A DNA stretch of 64,000 nucleotides from Oscillatoria sp. FACHB-1407 (GTDB lineage Bacteria; Cyanobacteriota; Cyanobacteriia; Elainellales; Elainellaceae). This document shows positions 51,834-61,533 of the stretch, one piece after another. Numbering within the stretch: position 1 is the stretch's first letter; each line of letters starts with the position of its first letter. The stretch is taken from positions 62,001 to 126,000 of the forward strand of contig NZ_JACJSA010000013.1 of assembly GCF_014697545.1 (NCBI RefSeq), in the 5' to 3' direction. Under the pieces are notes generated by a model that searched no databases, was not told the DNA's origin, and saw only the letters and a program-made list of their open reading frames with translations. The position numbers and the translations under genes were made by a program.

Positions 51834-52148
51834 CGCTCAATTCATTAACTACCTCTAAAATGGTAATAACCCGCGTCTCGGATTCGCTCGACTTCGATAA
51901 ATACTGCTGATAGCCTGATGCCAGGGCTGTTTGTCGATTGATTTCACTGACATAAAGGGCATTTCGTTCAACCGTTGTTGAGGCATCCTGAGTTTTTTAG
52001 CCGAAAATAAACAAATTTGAAGCAATTTTGCCCATTCCGAAATCGGAGTGGGGGAAGCCTTCAGTTCATGAGACAGGGTTATCCGAAATTCATCCTTAAT
52101 CCAATTCACTATCTCAGCTTCCGCAGAAACCACCGATAAAGTTTGCAC
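51834..52148 (-). pseudogene. remnant of a hybrid histidine kinase
   Basis: One frame gives NWIKDEFRITLSHELKASPT (degenerate HisKA); another gives ALASGYQQYLSKSSESETRV, ITILEVVNEL, the end of a receiver. The ATPase and most of the receiver are deleted, joining start and end. Confidence 0.6.
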
Positions 52149-52819
52149 AAATTGAGGCGATCAATCCAGACGTAAAAAGGGGTCTGCCATGAGATTTTTA
52201 TTAACGAATAATCGGTATCACTCACATTGCTTTAAGCAGCAATCTCAAAAATCGATTCAATAAGTTTTGTTTGAGAAACTTTGTCCCCTTCTCGAACTCC
52301 TTTCATCTGTCCTTTTCTGATCATATTCATTGCTTCAATGCCCCTCAAGATTTCCCTCACACTATGAAGTGATTTGGATCCTGTCGTTAATTCTACAACG
52401 TGCTTAATGTTTCGATGGTCTGGTTCGATGTTGATGTGGGTTTTTACTCGTCACGAATTATTTGTGAGCTTCAAATGAGAGTGAATGCGTTTGTCCAAAT
52501 CTAAAATTTATCTTAAAATCCAACGATTGATTATTGAATGCTCCACCCCCATGCCAGGTTCCTGCATCATCTCCTCCAAATCTCGTAGCAGAGAGAGTAA
52601 CGGAAATACTAATGCACATTCAGCAGGATGATCTTGTGCAAGCAATGCTATCGCTTGAATAGAGTAGGAGTAGAGATCCGAGGGAAATTGATAGAGTGAG
52701 GCTTGTCCACCTTACCATTGCCTTTTATGCACACAATCGCAGGTCTTACAACAATACTTTGGTATCCTCAAGTGATTATAGAAACTTCATCAGGAACAGG
52801 ACATGAGCTTACCTCTTTT
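52149..52819 (-). mobile_element. remnants of an IS6-family transposase
   Basis: 52232-52445 reads VNIEPDHRNIKHVVELTTGS, LRGIEAMNMIRKGQM, a typical IS6 C-terminus. 52500-52690 reads LLRDLEEMMQEPGMGVEHSI, INRW, a typical IS6 N-terminal helix-turn-helix. The catalytic middle is missing. No other gene in this interval. Confidence 0.6.
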
Positions 52820-53896
52820 TCAAGCAGGTAAGTGTAATGTAAAAATAGTTCCTTTAGGCTGATTGTTTTCTACAGTGATTTTCCCTCCATGTGCCTCGAC
52901 CGCCATTTTGACAAATGCTAACCCCAATCCCGTTTGCTCTACACCTTTAATCTGTGTACCAATTTCATACTTATTAAAAATGATGTTTTTGGTTGCCTCA
53001 TTGATTCCATATCCTTCGTCAGTTATCTGGATAGTTACACCATCAGATCCGGAATAATCAGCTTGTAGAATAATTTTGCCATTGGGAGAGGAGAATTTAA
53101 TTGCATTGGATACTAGATTATCCAGCATTCGTCGAAATATATTTGCATCTATATTAATACTGCTCCCAGGCTCAGGAAAATTTCCTATCAAAGTTAAACG
53201 CTTTTGTTCTGCGAGCGTCTCAAAACTATTCAACACAGAGGAGCAGAGCGCACAAAGGTCAACCTCTGTAAAATTTAGTGAAAGCTTACCAGATTCAATC
53301 TTTGCCATCAAAAGTAAACTATCAATTTGTAGCTGTAGTTGATGCGCAGAAATATCAATGATATTAATTTTATCTTGGCATTTCTCTGGTAGAAGTTGGG
53401 ATAGTCGTAGGAGATCAATCGCCAAGAGAATGCTGGATAAAGGGTTCCTCAAATCATGAACCACAATGCTTACCATGTCTTCCCTTAACTGTAATAATTT
53501 CTGTAAATCATCATGCTGTTGCTTAATCCTCAACATGGATCGGACTCTGGCACGTAACTCAGCACTATGAACTGGTTTACTCAAAAAATCTGTTGCGCCT
53601 GCGTCTAAACATTTAATTGAATCTTCTTTTGAATTGAGAGCGGTTACCATAACAATCGGAATATGCTTCCAGATCTGATGTGATTTGATCTGACGGCAGG
53701 CTTCGATTCCATCCATTTCTGGCATCATCACATCTAGCAGAATGAGGTCTGGCTGATGAGTTTCTAAAAAAGATAACGCTTGAATACCATTTGCTGCATA
53801 GTGAAGCTGATAATTCTCAGTTAGCAACATGGTTTCTAACACGTCAAAATTTTCAAGTTCGTCATCGACAATTAGAATGGATGAAATTGCACTCAT
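52820..53896 (-). CDS. receiver-histidine kinase
   Basis: 358 aa. Receiver (about 6-125; Asp in LILLDVMMPEMDG, Lys in FLSKPVH), then HisKA with SIVVHDLRNPLSSI (His near 150) and ATPase (LDNLVSNAIKFSS, DEGYGINE, TGLGLAFVKM). It ends the transcript that starts with the 1759-aa kinase, 11 bp away, whose C-terminal receiver could feed it. Confidence 0.88.
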   Translation of the reverse strand: MSAISSILIVDDELENFDVLETMLLTENYQLHYAANGIQALSFLETHQPDLILLDVMMPEMDGIEACRQIKSHQIWKHIPIVMVTALNSKEDSIKCLDAGATDFLSKPVHSAELRARVRSMLRIKQQHDDLQKLLQLREDMVSIVVHDLRNPLSSILLAIDLLRLSQLLPEKCQDKINIIDISAHQLQLQIDSLLLMAKIESGKLSLNFTEVDLCALCSSVLNSFETLAEQKRLTLIGNFPEPGSSINIDANIFRRMLDNLVSNAIKFSSPNGKIILQADYSGSDGVTIQITDEGYGINEATKNIIFNKYEIGTQIKGVEQTGLGLAFVKMAVEAHGGKITVENNQPKGTIFTLHLPA

Positions 53897-53906
53897 AAAA
53901 ATTTCC

Positions 53907-56900
53907 TTATTTTTGAAGTAACTCTGAAATTCTGCTGGCTAGATATCTTAGGCGAACTGGTTTTGTCAAATAATCATTTGCCCCTACTGCTATGCATCGT
54001 TCGCGATCGCCTGGCATTGCTAAGGCGGTTAAAGCAATGATAGGGGTGTTGTTAAGGTCAGAATGGCTCCGAATCTGACGAATAGCTTCTAAACCATCTA
54101 ACTTTGGTATTTGAATATCCATCAAAATCAGATTTGGTTTTTCAGAAACCGACAAAGAGACTGCTTCTAACCCATCAGTTGCAACTACGATCTGATATCC
54201 ACAACTCATTAAATAATTGGAAAAAGTTTCAATATTGGCTTGGTTATCTTCCGCCAATAGAACTAAAGATTTTGCTTTAAAATCTCTCTTATTTGAGGAG
54301 GAAGATTGGAGAAAAGGTTCGATAGTTGCAATTTTTAACGGAGCTTGATGAGTTGCTTCAGCGGATGGTTGATAGGGCAGGATTATCGTAAATTTGCTAC
54401 CCTGATCGACCGTACTTTCTACTTTCACTCGACCATGATGTAACTCAACGATGCGTTTTACGAGTGCTAAGCCTAAACCTGTACCATTATATTGACGGTT
54501 AAAGTTACTATCGATCTGTACAAAGGATTGAAAGAGTTTCGGAAGATCCGCTGATGCAATTCCAATGCCTGTATCTGTCACAGAAAAGCAGAGAAAGTGT
54601 TGAGGATGAGAAGTGGAAGTATCACTTTGGCTCCACACATCTAATGTGACTCTTCCTTCCTCTGGTGTAAATTTGATTGCATTGCTAAGTAGATTAATAA
54701 GAACCTGCTTGATACGGCGATCGTCTACATGGATGTAATTCAGATCAGGAGCAATTGTGTAGCTAATTTGAATTCTTTTGCTATGTGCCAGTTGTTTGAC
54801 TAAGTTGACAGTAGCATTGCACAGGCTTTGCACCGAATGAGACTCAATATTCAGTTCTAATTTGCCTGCTTCGATCTTTGCTAAGTCAAGAATGTCATTA
54901 ATCAGATCGAGTAAATGTCTACCACTCTCCTCAACAGTAGAAATTGCTTTTCGTTGCTGAGTATTTAATTCTCCTAAAACAGGTTCTTGCAACATTTCTG
55001 ACATCCCTAAAATTGCATTCAGCGGAGTTCTTAACTCATGACTCACATTGGCTAAAAATTCGTCCTTTAGCCGTGTTGCACGTGCTAGTTCTAAATTAGT
55101 AATGTAAAGTTTTTCGTTGGTTTTTTGTAAATTATCTTCTGCCCGTTGCCTCTCCTCTAGCTCAATATGCAATTGCTGGTAAAGATCAGCTTGTCGAATA
55201 GCGATCGCAAGTTGACCTGCTAACTGTTGCATGAGGGCAATCTCCCAACCCTCCCAGTGGCGAGGGTGAGAACATTCATGGGCGATCAGTAATCCCCAAA
55301 CTCGTTTATCCTCTTGCTGCACGATGGGGATGACTAATTTAGCGCGAATTTGGAGATTGACCATAAATTCACGGGCACAGTCTGCAAGGTTTGCTTGATT
55401 ACAATCTTCAATCCGATAAATTGCGCCTTGAAGATAACGTTCAAAGCAGTCACTGGGTAAGACTTCAGCAGAAAATGACAGATTTAACAGTGGTTGCCAG
55501 GGAGCTATGGTCGATTCTGCAACTACTTGACCAGAGCCATCCTCATTTAGACGATAAACAAGAATCCGATCGGCTTGAATCGTTTGGCGGACTTCTTCTA
55601 CTGTAACGTTTAGAATTGTATTGAGATCAAGTGAATCACGAATTCGCTTTAAGATTGAGACGAGTAACTGTTCTTTTTCTAATTGTTGCTGAAGTAACAA
55701 TTCAATTTGCTTGCGGTCGTCAATATCTGTTAATCGAACTAGCCGAATTGGCTCACCCGCAACTAAAACGGTTGTGCCTGCAATATTCGCCCAAAATGTT
55801 CTGCCTTTCCTGGTAATATATTCAATTTCTCGACTCCAAAATCCAGTTTCCGTTACCTCAGCAATAATGATGGCAAGTTCTTCGTCACTAAAAGGCTGTC
55901 GTTGTAACGTGTTACCGTTAATGTTTAGCAAATCTTTTTTGCTGTTCATTTCAAACATTTCTACAGCACGTTCATTACAATCAAAAATGAGTTCAGTTAT
56001 TGGATCAACAAGAAAAAGAGCATCTGCTGATTTATTAAAAATAGCATCTCGCAGTTCACGACTTCGCTTAAGTTCAATCTCAACTTGTTTGCGATCGCTA
56101 ATATCTAATGCTGTCCCAAACAATTTCACGACTCGCCCATGAGCATCTTGAATTACTTCTCCTCGGCCTTCGTGATAGCGAATTGAACCGTCTGGGAGGA
56201 TGGCACGATAATCGACGCAGTAAGAAGTGCCATGAGCAATTGCTTGATTAACACAGTCAATTAAAGTTTGCCGATCGCTTGGGTGAATCTTGAGCAAATA
56301 ATCTGAATAAATAGGAACAGGCTGAGAGGGATCTAGCCCAAACATGCGATAAAGTTCTTCTGACCATCGAATTGTTTGAGTATTGACATCAAACTCCCAA
56401 TTGCCAATATGAGCAACTCGCTGAGCTTCTAATAACGCTGCTTCACTTTCACGAGTTCGGGCTTCTGCTTGTTTGCGATCGGTAATGTCAAAGTTAATGC
56501 CAACCATCCGCAAAGGTTCACCAAATTCATTACGCTGGATGAAGGCATAAGCTTGAATAAAATGAATTGAACCATCGGGATGAATCACCCGAAATTCAGA
56601 ATTATATTCTCTTTTGCCTTGACGGGCTTGCAAAGAAATGGTTTCAGCGTCAACCCGATCTTCTGGGTGAATGGCATGAAGCCAAGCTTCATAAGCATTA
56701 GCAAAATCTGACCGCTGTAGACCGTAAAGTTCATACATTCGATCATCCCAAAACACTTGATTGTTAACAATGTCCCAATCCCAAATTCCAACACCTGCTG
56801 ACTTAACGGCTAAACTCAATCGATTAGAAAGATCTCGTAGTTGCTCTTCAATTTTTTTGCGTTCGGTGATGTCTCGTGCAATACCCGCAATAGCTAGAAC

Positions 56901-59186
56901 TCCTCCAGTATGAGGATGCTTGATGGGAAATGCACTGTGAGCAACTGGAACCGATGCTTGGGTTTGAAAATGGCGTAATCTTATTTCGCCTTGCCAAGAG
57001 TCTCCGTTTGCTAAGGTTTGCAACACTGTTCGTTGAAATTCTTCCCAGTCTTCTGAGAAGTGAAAGTCAGGTATCACAAAATTGGTAATATCAGTGGATT
57101 CATCTAGCCCAACCATCTGTCGCCCTGCTGGATTTAGATAAGTGACGTGTCCTGATGGAGTTGCTAGGGCAATAAAATCTGTGCTGTTTTCAACTAGAGA
57201 AACGAGTTTTTGCCGTTCTGCGATCGCTTGTTGTAGCTGATAATTCATCTGCTGTAACTCAGAAGTTCGCTCCTCTACTCTGATTTCTAACTCCTGGTTC
57301 AATTGATGCAAAGCATCGATCGCTTCTTGTCGTTGTAGCTCTGCCTGTTTACGCCGGGTAATATCTTCGATGACTCCAATAAAATGCTTGGGGTCTCCTC
57401 CAACATTCCGCATCAGCGATACAGTTAAATTGACCCAAATGATAGATCCATCTCTATGGAAATAACGCTTTTCTAAAGTATAGGTTTTCAACTCCCCTGC
57501 TAATAACTGATGAACGTATTTCAGATCTTGATCCAAATCATTTGGATGAGTAATTTCTCGAAAGGTGCAAGCTAATAGTTCTTCAGGAAGATATCCAACA
57601 ATGTCACAAAAACGTTGATTAACTCGTAAAAACTGTCCTCCCAGGCTGGAATAGCACATTCCAACGGCTGCTTGTTCAAAAATACTACGGAATCGGCTCT
57701 CACTTTCTTCTAGTAACTGCTCAGATTGTTTGCGATTGGTAATATCTTCAATTACGCCAATGAGATAGGGTGCATCACTATCGGTATTTTGGGTTAGAGA
57801 AACAGTTAAATTCAACCAAATAATTGTTCGGTCTTTGCGAATATATCGCTTTTCTAGTGAATACGTTGTTAGATGACCTCTGAGAAGCTGATGAAGTTGC
57901 TGTAAGTTCTCAGGTAGATCATCTGGATAAGTAATCTCTTGAAAGGTAAGCGACTGTAATTCTTGAGAAGAATAACCAAGAATATCACAAAATGTCTGGT
58001 TAAACTGAAGTAAATGCCCATCAGGGGAAGCATGGCAAATACCAACAGCTGCTTGTTCAAACGTGATGCGAAATCGTTCTTCGCTTTGATAAAGAGAACG
58101 TTCTACTTGCTTACATTCAATCGCCAAAGCTGCAAGGTGAACGGCAAGATTGACCAGTTCCCAATCATCTGCATTCGGAACATACGGCGATTGGTGATAA
58201 AACGCAAAAGTACCTAGTACGTCTCCCGATCGCGAGAAGATTGGCGTAGACCAGCAGGCATGCAAGTTATGCTGCAATGCTAAATCGCGCGCACCATCCC
58301 ATAGAGGATCAGTGGCAATATCTGTGACGACAACTGGTTCTCTCCGGTAAGCAGCCGTTCCACATGAGCCAGCTTGTGAACCGATTTCAATACCACTCAT
58401 CAAAACCTGGCTAAAACTATCTGGTAGATTGGGAGCAGCACCATACCATAAGCGGTTTCCTCTTAGAAGTAAGACAGAACCCAGCAGTCCATTTGCTTGT
58501 TCTTCAATGGTAGTGACTAACAAATTGAGAATTTGAGATAGTGGCGCATCTGAAGCCATCAGTTCTAGAATTTGCCGTTGATGGTTTAGCAGCAATTGCT
58601 GACGCTTTTGTTTCTCCTCAGCTTTCTGAGAATTACTGATACCAAAACTTAAATAAGACTGAATTCTTTCAATTTCATCTTGCTGAGCATCAACATGAAT
58701 ATCATCGGCAGTTGTATGATGAATACTATCTTGCGCAAAAGGTTTATAATCTGTTATTGAATCAAATTGCTTGTTGCTCCAGGCGAATTGCAATGCCTTT
58801 TGAAGTGTTATAGGCAGTAGCTTCAAATAGTTACGATTAGCATCTTGAATGAGATAGTGCGTCGTTCCCTGCTGTAAAAATGTTAAGAGGGTGTCCTCCC
58901 TGCCTAATTGTGATAAAGCAATAGCAGGAATAAAATTTGCCTCTAGCTTTGATAAAAACTTTAAAAAAACTTCATCAACATTATCTATATTAAAGATAAT
59001 GACATTGAAAGTTAAAACAATATCGTCTATTGTAAGATTGGTTGTTGAACTGATAAGTTCACAACGACAATTTTGTAATTGCTGCTCAACCTGCTGTTTG
59101 ATCGCTAATTGCTCAGTTAAATCATTCTCGATAATGAGAACTTGAACGATGGGCATAATATAAGGAGTGGGGAAATAGCTATTCAC
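53907..59186 (-). CDS. giant hybrid sensor kinase (pseudo-receiver, 2 GAF, 6 PAS, kinase, receiver)
   Basis: About 1759 aa from a GTG; the ATG at 59156 is an alternative. Order: pseudo-receiver (about 12-135) in which the phosphoacceptor Asp is Asn (VIIFNIDN) and the Lys is Gln (YLIQD); GAF (about 205-355); six PAS domains (about 365-1135), the first two of which are tandem near-duplicates (RITFEQAAVGIC and RSIFEQAAVGMC); a phytochrome-type GAF without the chromophore Cys-His motif (about 1150-1330); HisKA NVSHELRTPLNAIL; ATPase; C-terminal receiver (LILMDIQIPKLDG). Cytosolic. Operon with the receiver-kinase downstream. 59187-59699 upstream has no gene. Confidence 0.88.
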   Translation of the reverse strand: MNSYFPTPYIMPIVQVLIIENDLTEQLAIKQQVEQQLQNCRCELISSTTNLTIDDIVLTFNVIIFNIDNVDEVFLKFLSKLEANFIPAIALSQLGREDTLLTFLQQGTTHYLIQDANRNYLKLLPITLQKALQFAWSNKQFDSITDYKPFAQDSIHHTTADDIHVDAQQDEIERIQSYLSFGISNSQKAEEKQKRQQLLLNHQRQILELMASDAPLSQILNLLVTTIEEQANGLLGSVLLLRGNRLWYGAAPNLPDSFSQVLMSGIEIGSQAGSCGTAAYRREPVVVTDIATDPLWDGARDLALQHNLHACWSTPIFSRSGDVLGTFAFYHQSPYVPNADDWELVNLAVHLAALAIECKQVERSLYQSEERFRITFEQAAVGICHASPDGHLLQFNQTFCDILGYSSQELQSLTFQEITYPDDLPENLQQLHQLLRGHLTTYSLEKRYIRKDRTIIWLNLTVSLTQNTDSDAPYLIGVIEDITNRKQSEQLLEESESRFRSIFEQAAVGMCYSSLGGQFLRVNQRFCDIVGYLPEELLACTFREITHPNDLDQDLKYVHQLLAGELKTYTLEKRYFHRDGSIIWVNLTVSLMRNVGGDPKHFIGVIEDITRRKQAELQRQEAIDALHQLNQELEIRVEERTSELQQMNYQLQQAIAERQKLVSLVENSTDFIALATPSGHVTYLNPAGRQMVGLDESTDITNFVIPDFHFSEDWEEFQRTVLQTLANGDSWQGEIRLRHFQTQASVPVAHSAFPIKHPHTGGVLAIAGIARDITERKKIEEQLRDLSNRLSLAVKSAGVGIWDWDIVNNQVFWDDRMYELYGLQRSDFANAYEAWLHAIHPEDRVDAETISLQARQGKREYNSEFRVIHPDGSIHFIQAYAFIQRNEFGEPLRMVGINFDITDRKQAEARTRESEAALLEAQRVAHIGNWEFDVNTQTIRWSEELYRMFGLDPSQPVPIYSDYLLKIHPSDRQTLIDCVNQAIAHGTSYCVDYRAILPDGSIRYHEGRGEVIQDAHGRVVKLFGTALDISDRKQVEIELKRSRELRDAIFNKSADALFLVDPITELIFDCNERAVEMFEMNSKKDLLNINGNTLQRQPFSDEELAIIIAEVTETGFWSREIEYITRKGRTFWANIAGTTVLVAGEPIRLVRLTDIDDRKQIELLLQQQLEKEQLLVSILKRIRDSLDLNTILNVTVEEVRQTIQADRILVYRLNEDGSGQVVAESTIAPWQPLLNLSFSAEVLPSDCFERYLQGAIYRIEDCNQANLADCAREFMVNLQIRAKLVIPIVQQEDKRVWGLLIAHECSHPRHWEGWEIALMQQLAGQLAIAIRQADLYQQLHIELEERQRAEDNLQKTNEKLYITNLELARATRLKDEFLANVSHELRTPLNAILGMSEMLQEPVLGELNTQQRKAISTVEESGRHLLDLINDILDLAKIEAGKLELNIESHSVQSLCNATVNLVKQLAHSKRIQISYTIAPDLNYIHVDDRRIKQVLINLLSNAIKFTPEEGRVTLDVWSQSDTSTSHPQHFLCFSVTDTGIGIASADLPKLFQSFVQIDSNFNRQYNGTGLGLALVKRIVELHHGRVKVESTVDQGSKFTIILPYQPSAEATHQAPLKIATIEPFLQSSSSNKRDFKAKSLVLLAEDNQANIETFSNYLMSCGYQIVVATDGLEAVSLSVSEKPNLILMDIQIPKLDGLEAIRQIRSHSDLNNTPIIALTALAMPGDRERCIAVGANDYLTKPVRLRYLASRISELLQK

Positions 59187-59699
59187 ACAGTAACCTTTTA
59201 TGAGTTACAGAATTAGGTAGATTTGGCTGATTTAGCTATCACAGTTTACTCAACAATTTTAGGACGGGCGGCATTAACATCTAGCCGATAAGTGGTTTAC
59301 CCGTTTCAACTAAAGTACAGGTATGTTTAGTAATGTGGTGCTTTAAGTTCACAGATAGCGTTTGTGGGAAGGGATAGAACGCTGCTGCTCACACATGCTG
59401 GTCAGGAATGGAAAAAATGGTCTTTAGTATTTTGTAAAACCCTCAAAAACTACAAATTCTCAGTAATGGCTATTATTCCCTTGAATTAATATTTATCAAC
59501 AAATAGTGCTGTAGTTTTTACTAATTCTTATTTTGAACCCGAAAAAATGCCGAATAGCAGATTTTACAGGCTTTAGAGCTGAGTAAGGTCTGCCCTACAG
59601 AGGCACTTTACTCCACCCTATAAAGCACATGAGAATTACTGGTAGTTGCTGAGTGATCTTCTTAGCGTCTGCAAGTCCTTATCAGCTGATGAGCGGGCA

Positions 59700-60110
59700 T
59701 TCGATCGAGCTAGCGATGCAATCTCTCATCGATCGCCATGTGACAAATGTACGTTGTCACACTTATTTTGCAATTCTTGAAATCCCAAATCTCCTTCAGT
59801 GGCAACCTCATCTGCAATGTATTCCACCAACCCTGCTTCCTCTAGCTGCCGTTTGTCATGCATTCTGCCATCTCTGGCTTGGGTTAACTGGAGCACTCGC
59901 TTTTTTGTGTGCTGCCAGTGATGTGCTTACGGGTATGCCGTTTCTTTTTGCCAGAGTAATGTTCCTTCTGTTGCTTGGAGCTTTTGAGATGTTGCACGAG
60001 CCTCTCTGTCCCGTCCACAATCATCTCTTTAAATATCAGGAAAGCGTTCAAAAAATTTCTCCAGCTTCGCAGCTTGCGTTCTGGCAATGCCTGTATTGTT
60101 CTTTCCATAC
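59700..60110 (-). pseudogene. frameshifted IS5-family (DDE_4) transposase fragment
   Basis: The minus strand reads LIFKEMIVDGTERLVQHLKS, KQQKEHYSGKKKRHTRKHIT, typical of IS5-group transposases, and in another frame LQLTQARDGRMHDKRQLEEA, GLVEYIADEV. The plus-strand 153-codon ORF here is its antisense shadow. Confidence 0.7.
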
Positions 60111-60114
60111 CTGA

Positions 60115-60567
60115 TCAGCCCTGATCGGAAACGATCGCCTCACACAGATATCTCACAGAATTCTCAATTCCTTGTTTCTATTAGGGTGCCGGAGATGGGT
60201 GTGATTGAGCTTTCGGTTACAGGTATGTTCTTACTCATACCAATTTGAATTGGCTTCGCTGCACATGATTCCGTAAGGGCGTTTCGCGAAACGCCCCTAC
60301 CCAGTGATCTGTCACAATCAAACATTAAATCGGTATCAGTTTGTACAATCATTAATGCTGAGCAGCTATCCGTGGTGATTTTACAGCTTTAGTCAGAAAG
60401 CTTAGGACAGGGGCAATGGGTCAAACACTGATTCTGAGAGCTTTCCAACTCGCCTCCGACTCATCGAATGTGGCTACGGCTATACCTGTTCTTGCTGATG
60501 TGAGGAAATGCTAGAACACAGCTTTAACAAAGTGTATAGCTTGGGGGGTAGCGATCTGGGAGGCTTA
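60115..60567. other. intergenic region with a repeat-derived palindrome
   Basis: GGGCGTTTCGCGAAACGCCC (60277-60296) is a perfect 20-bp palindrome, a form common in cyanobacterial MITEs; with one mismatch it extends to 60273-60300. ACCAATTTGAATTGG nearby (60239) also occurs in part at 3538. No gene. Confidence 0.6.
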
Positions 60568-60948
60568 CTACACCTCCCAACCAAGGAGATGAGCAAACTG
60601 CTCAACCAATTGAAATGGATCAAATGGTTTTGTAATCACGCCTTTCACATTCAAGTTTGTCAACTCATCGGATGCGGTTAAATTAATCTTTGCTGTGAGG
60701 AGGACGACAGGAAGGTCTGCTTCTTTGGCGTAATTTCGTAGGGCTGATAGAAATGCTAATCCATCCATCCCTGGCATCATAATGTCCAACATAATTGCAT
60801 CGGGTGACTCGGTAATGACTTTCACCAATCCTTCCTTGCCAGATTCTGCTGTCACAACCCCCCATCCAGCAATATCTTCTAAACATCCGCGTACAACAGC
60901 ACGAACATCAGCTTCATCGTCAATAATCAAAACTCGTTTCGTTGCCAT
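60568..60948 (-). CDS. single-domain response regulator
   Basis: 126 aa. Receiver: VLIIDDEADVRAVVRGCLED, Asp in IMLDIMMPGMDG (about 54), Lys in VITKPFDP (about 106). Paralogue of the receiver at 61118, with the same GCLEDIA and ITKPFDP strings. Probably a phosphate carrier or competitor for the upstream kinase. Confidence 0.88.
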   Translation of the reverse strand: MATKRVLIIDDEADVRAVVRGCLEDIAGWGVVTAESGKEGLVKVITESPDAIMLDIMMPGMDGLAFLSALRNYAKEADLPVVLLTAKINLTASDELTNLNVKGVITKPFDPFQLVEQFAHLLGWEV

Positions 60949-61117
60949 ATAAGCCTCTGCTTCACTGATCTGGGGTGTTGTACATGATATGGAGAGTGCA
61001 TCTTAAACTTCTGCCAGCTTCGACTAGCAAGTTGTAGGTATAAAGTTGGTTCACTTGAACCTGTTATGTCTTCACCCTAGAAGCAAGTTTTGAACTAATT
61101 TTGAACTTTAAGAAGAT

Positions 61118-61498
61118 TTAAGAATTCCAGCCAAATACATCAGTTACTTGATCTACTAGAGTCATTGGGTCGAAGGGTTTGGTGATAACTCCGGCGATCG
61201 CCAGTGTTGTAAAAACTTCCTGTTCCTCGGAAAGGGCTTTGGCGGTGAGCAGAATAACGGGGATTATTTTCGTTTTACTATCCGCTTGAAGCCTGTGAAG
61301 GGCTTCCAGTCCGCTCATCCCTGGCATTGACACATCCATAAGAATGCCGTCGGGCTGTTCGGCGATCGCTAGCTGAATGCCTTCTTCCCCAGACGTGGCA
61401 GTGAGTACCTCCCATTCTGCAATGTCTTCCAAGCAACCTTGAACGATCGCGCGAATATCGGCTTCATCGTCAATTACCAAAACTCGCTTGGTTGGCAT
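61118..61498 (-). CDS. single-domain response regulator
   Basis: 126 aa from the second ATG (MPTKRVLVIDDEADIRAIVQ), which aligns with its paralogue's start. Asp in ILMDVSMPGMSG, Lys in VITKPFDP. It starts 36 bp after the stop of the large kinase on the same strand, so it is its likely direct partner; a second copy follows 169 bp further on. Confidence 0.88.
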   Translation of the reverse strand: MPTKRVLVIDDEADIRAIVQGCLEDIAEWEVLTATSGEEGIQLAIAEQPDGILMDVSMPGMSGLEALHRLQADSKTKIIPVILLTAKALSEEQEVFTTLAIAGVITKPFDPMTLVDQVTDVFGWNS

Positions 61499-61533
61499 TC
61501 CCCATTTAGCTCCCGAAAGCACCTTTTATCGCC

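Noticed and set aside
53907-59186. GAF domains as bilin-binding phytochrome or cyanobacteriochrome domains
   Set aside because: The chromophore-binding Cys-His motif is absent; the Cys in HECSHPR is at a different position. The same holds for the GAF at 61534-64000.
59653-60114. 153-aa plus-strand ORF
   Set aside because: It is the antisense of an IS5-family transposase fragment.
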